From: Bacillota bacterium
GTDB taxonomy: Bacteria; Bacillota; Clostridia; Oscillospirales; Ruminococcaceae
DNA: 23,142 nt
Assembly: GCA_023391005.1 (NCBI GenBank)
Contig: JAEWBS010000007.1
Span: forward strand, 1 to 23,142
Direction: 5' to 3'
In this document: positions 23,047 through 23,142 of the stretch, one piece after another
How positions within the stretch are numbered: position 1 is the first letter of the stretch
Layout of the letters: every line of letters begins with the position of its first letter
The notes under the pieces: generated by a model
What the model saw: only the letters and a program-made list of their open reading frames with translations
The model's database searches: none
What the model was told of the DNA's origin: nothing
Program-made: the position numbers and the translations under genes

Positions 23047-23142
23047 ATGTCCAATAATCAGGCAGAACAGGCTATTATTCCGGCGGAACCCGCCTTTGCC
23101 GACGCGCAGGCGGCCCTGCTCTCGTCAAAAGAGCAGCAGATG
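23047..23142 (+). CDS. Start of an unidentified gene, partial
   Basis: An ATG at 23047 lies 8 bases after a strong TAAGGAGG site, 37 bases after the helicase stop. The 32 codons available before the window edge encode a polar, Ala/Gln/Glu-rich segment starting MSNNQAEQAIIPAEPAF. No family is recognisable. It is probably cotranscribed with the helicase. Confidence 0.65.
   Translation, partial: MSNNQAEQAIIPAEPAFADAQAALLSSKEQQM

Overview
The window looks like a chromosomal piece of an anaerobic, probably spore-forming Gram-positive clostridium (Oscillospiraceae-like). The signs are moderately GC-rich coding DNA with AT-rich gaps, strong AAGGAGG-type ribosome sites, several TTG starts, hairpin-plus-T-run terminators, Csp-like cytoplasmic subtilases, a bacteriohemerythrin and a single-chain Amt-PII ammonium transporter. 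I see no rRNA, tRNA, CRISPR array, transposase or phage gene.

Region 1 (1-7572, all minus strand) is a sugar-acid uptake and catabolism operon. Read from its promoter it runs: a LacI-type repressor, a three-part TRAP transporter (DctP, DctQ, DctM), a DapA/NanA-superfamily aldolase, a ribokinase-family kinase, a single-domain SIS sugar-phosphate isomerase, a RbsD/FucU mutarotase and a YhcH (NanQ-type) protein cut by the left edge. The binding protein keeps the sialic-acid-type carboxylate-binding residues, and the SIS protein keeps the four catalytic residues of D-arabinose-5-phosphate isomerase. No NanE or NanK is visible. The set would fit import of Kdo or a similar 3-deoxy-ulosonate, cleavage to pyruvate plus D-arabinose, ring opening, phosphorylation and isomerisation to ribulose 5-phosphate. 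That pathway is my inference and the most interesting hypothesis here.

Region 2 (7573-13308) holds two tandem subtilases of the Csp germination-protease type, both with intact triads and TTG starts, below a LysR regulator that diverges from an EamA exporter. The LysR/EamA gap has palindromes typical of a LysR operator.

Region 3 (13309-18283) has a pirin, a flavin reductase, an Amt transporter fused to a PII signalling domain behind a leader with a terminator and a possible antiterminator, a structured non-coding stretch, and a bacteriohemerythrin on the other strand.

Region 4 (18284-23142) has a 69-residue Asn/Gln/Ser/Thr-rich small protein, an AbgA-like M20 amidohydrolase, an AraC regulator with a GyrI-like domain, a DEAD-box RNA helicase and the first 32 codons of a further gene. 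Start sites given here follow ribosome-binding-site position and promoters, and several are shorter than the longest open frame.
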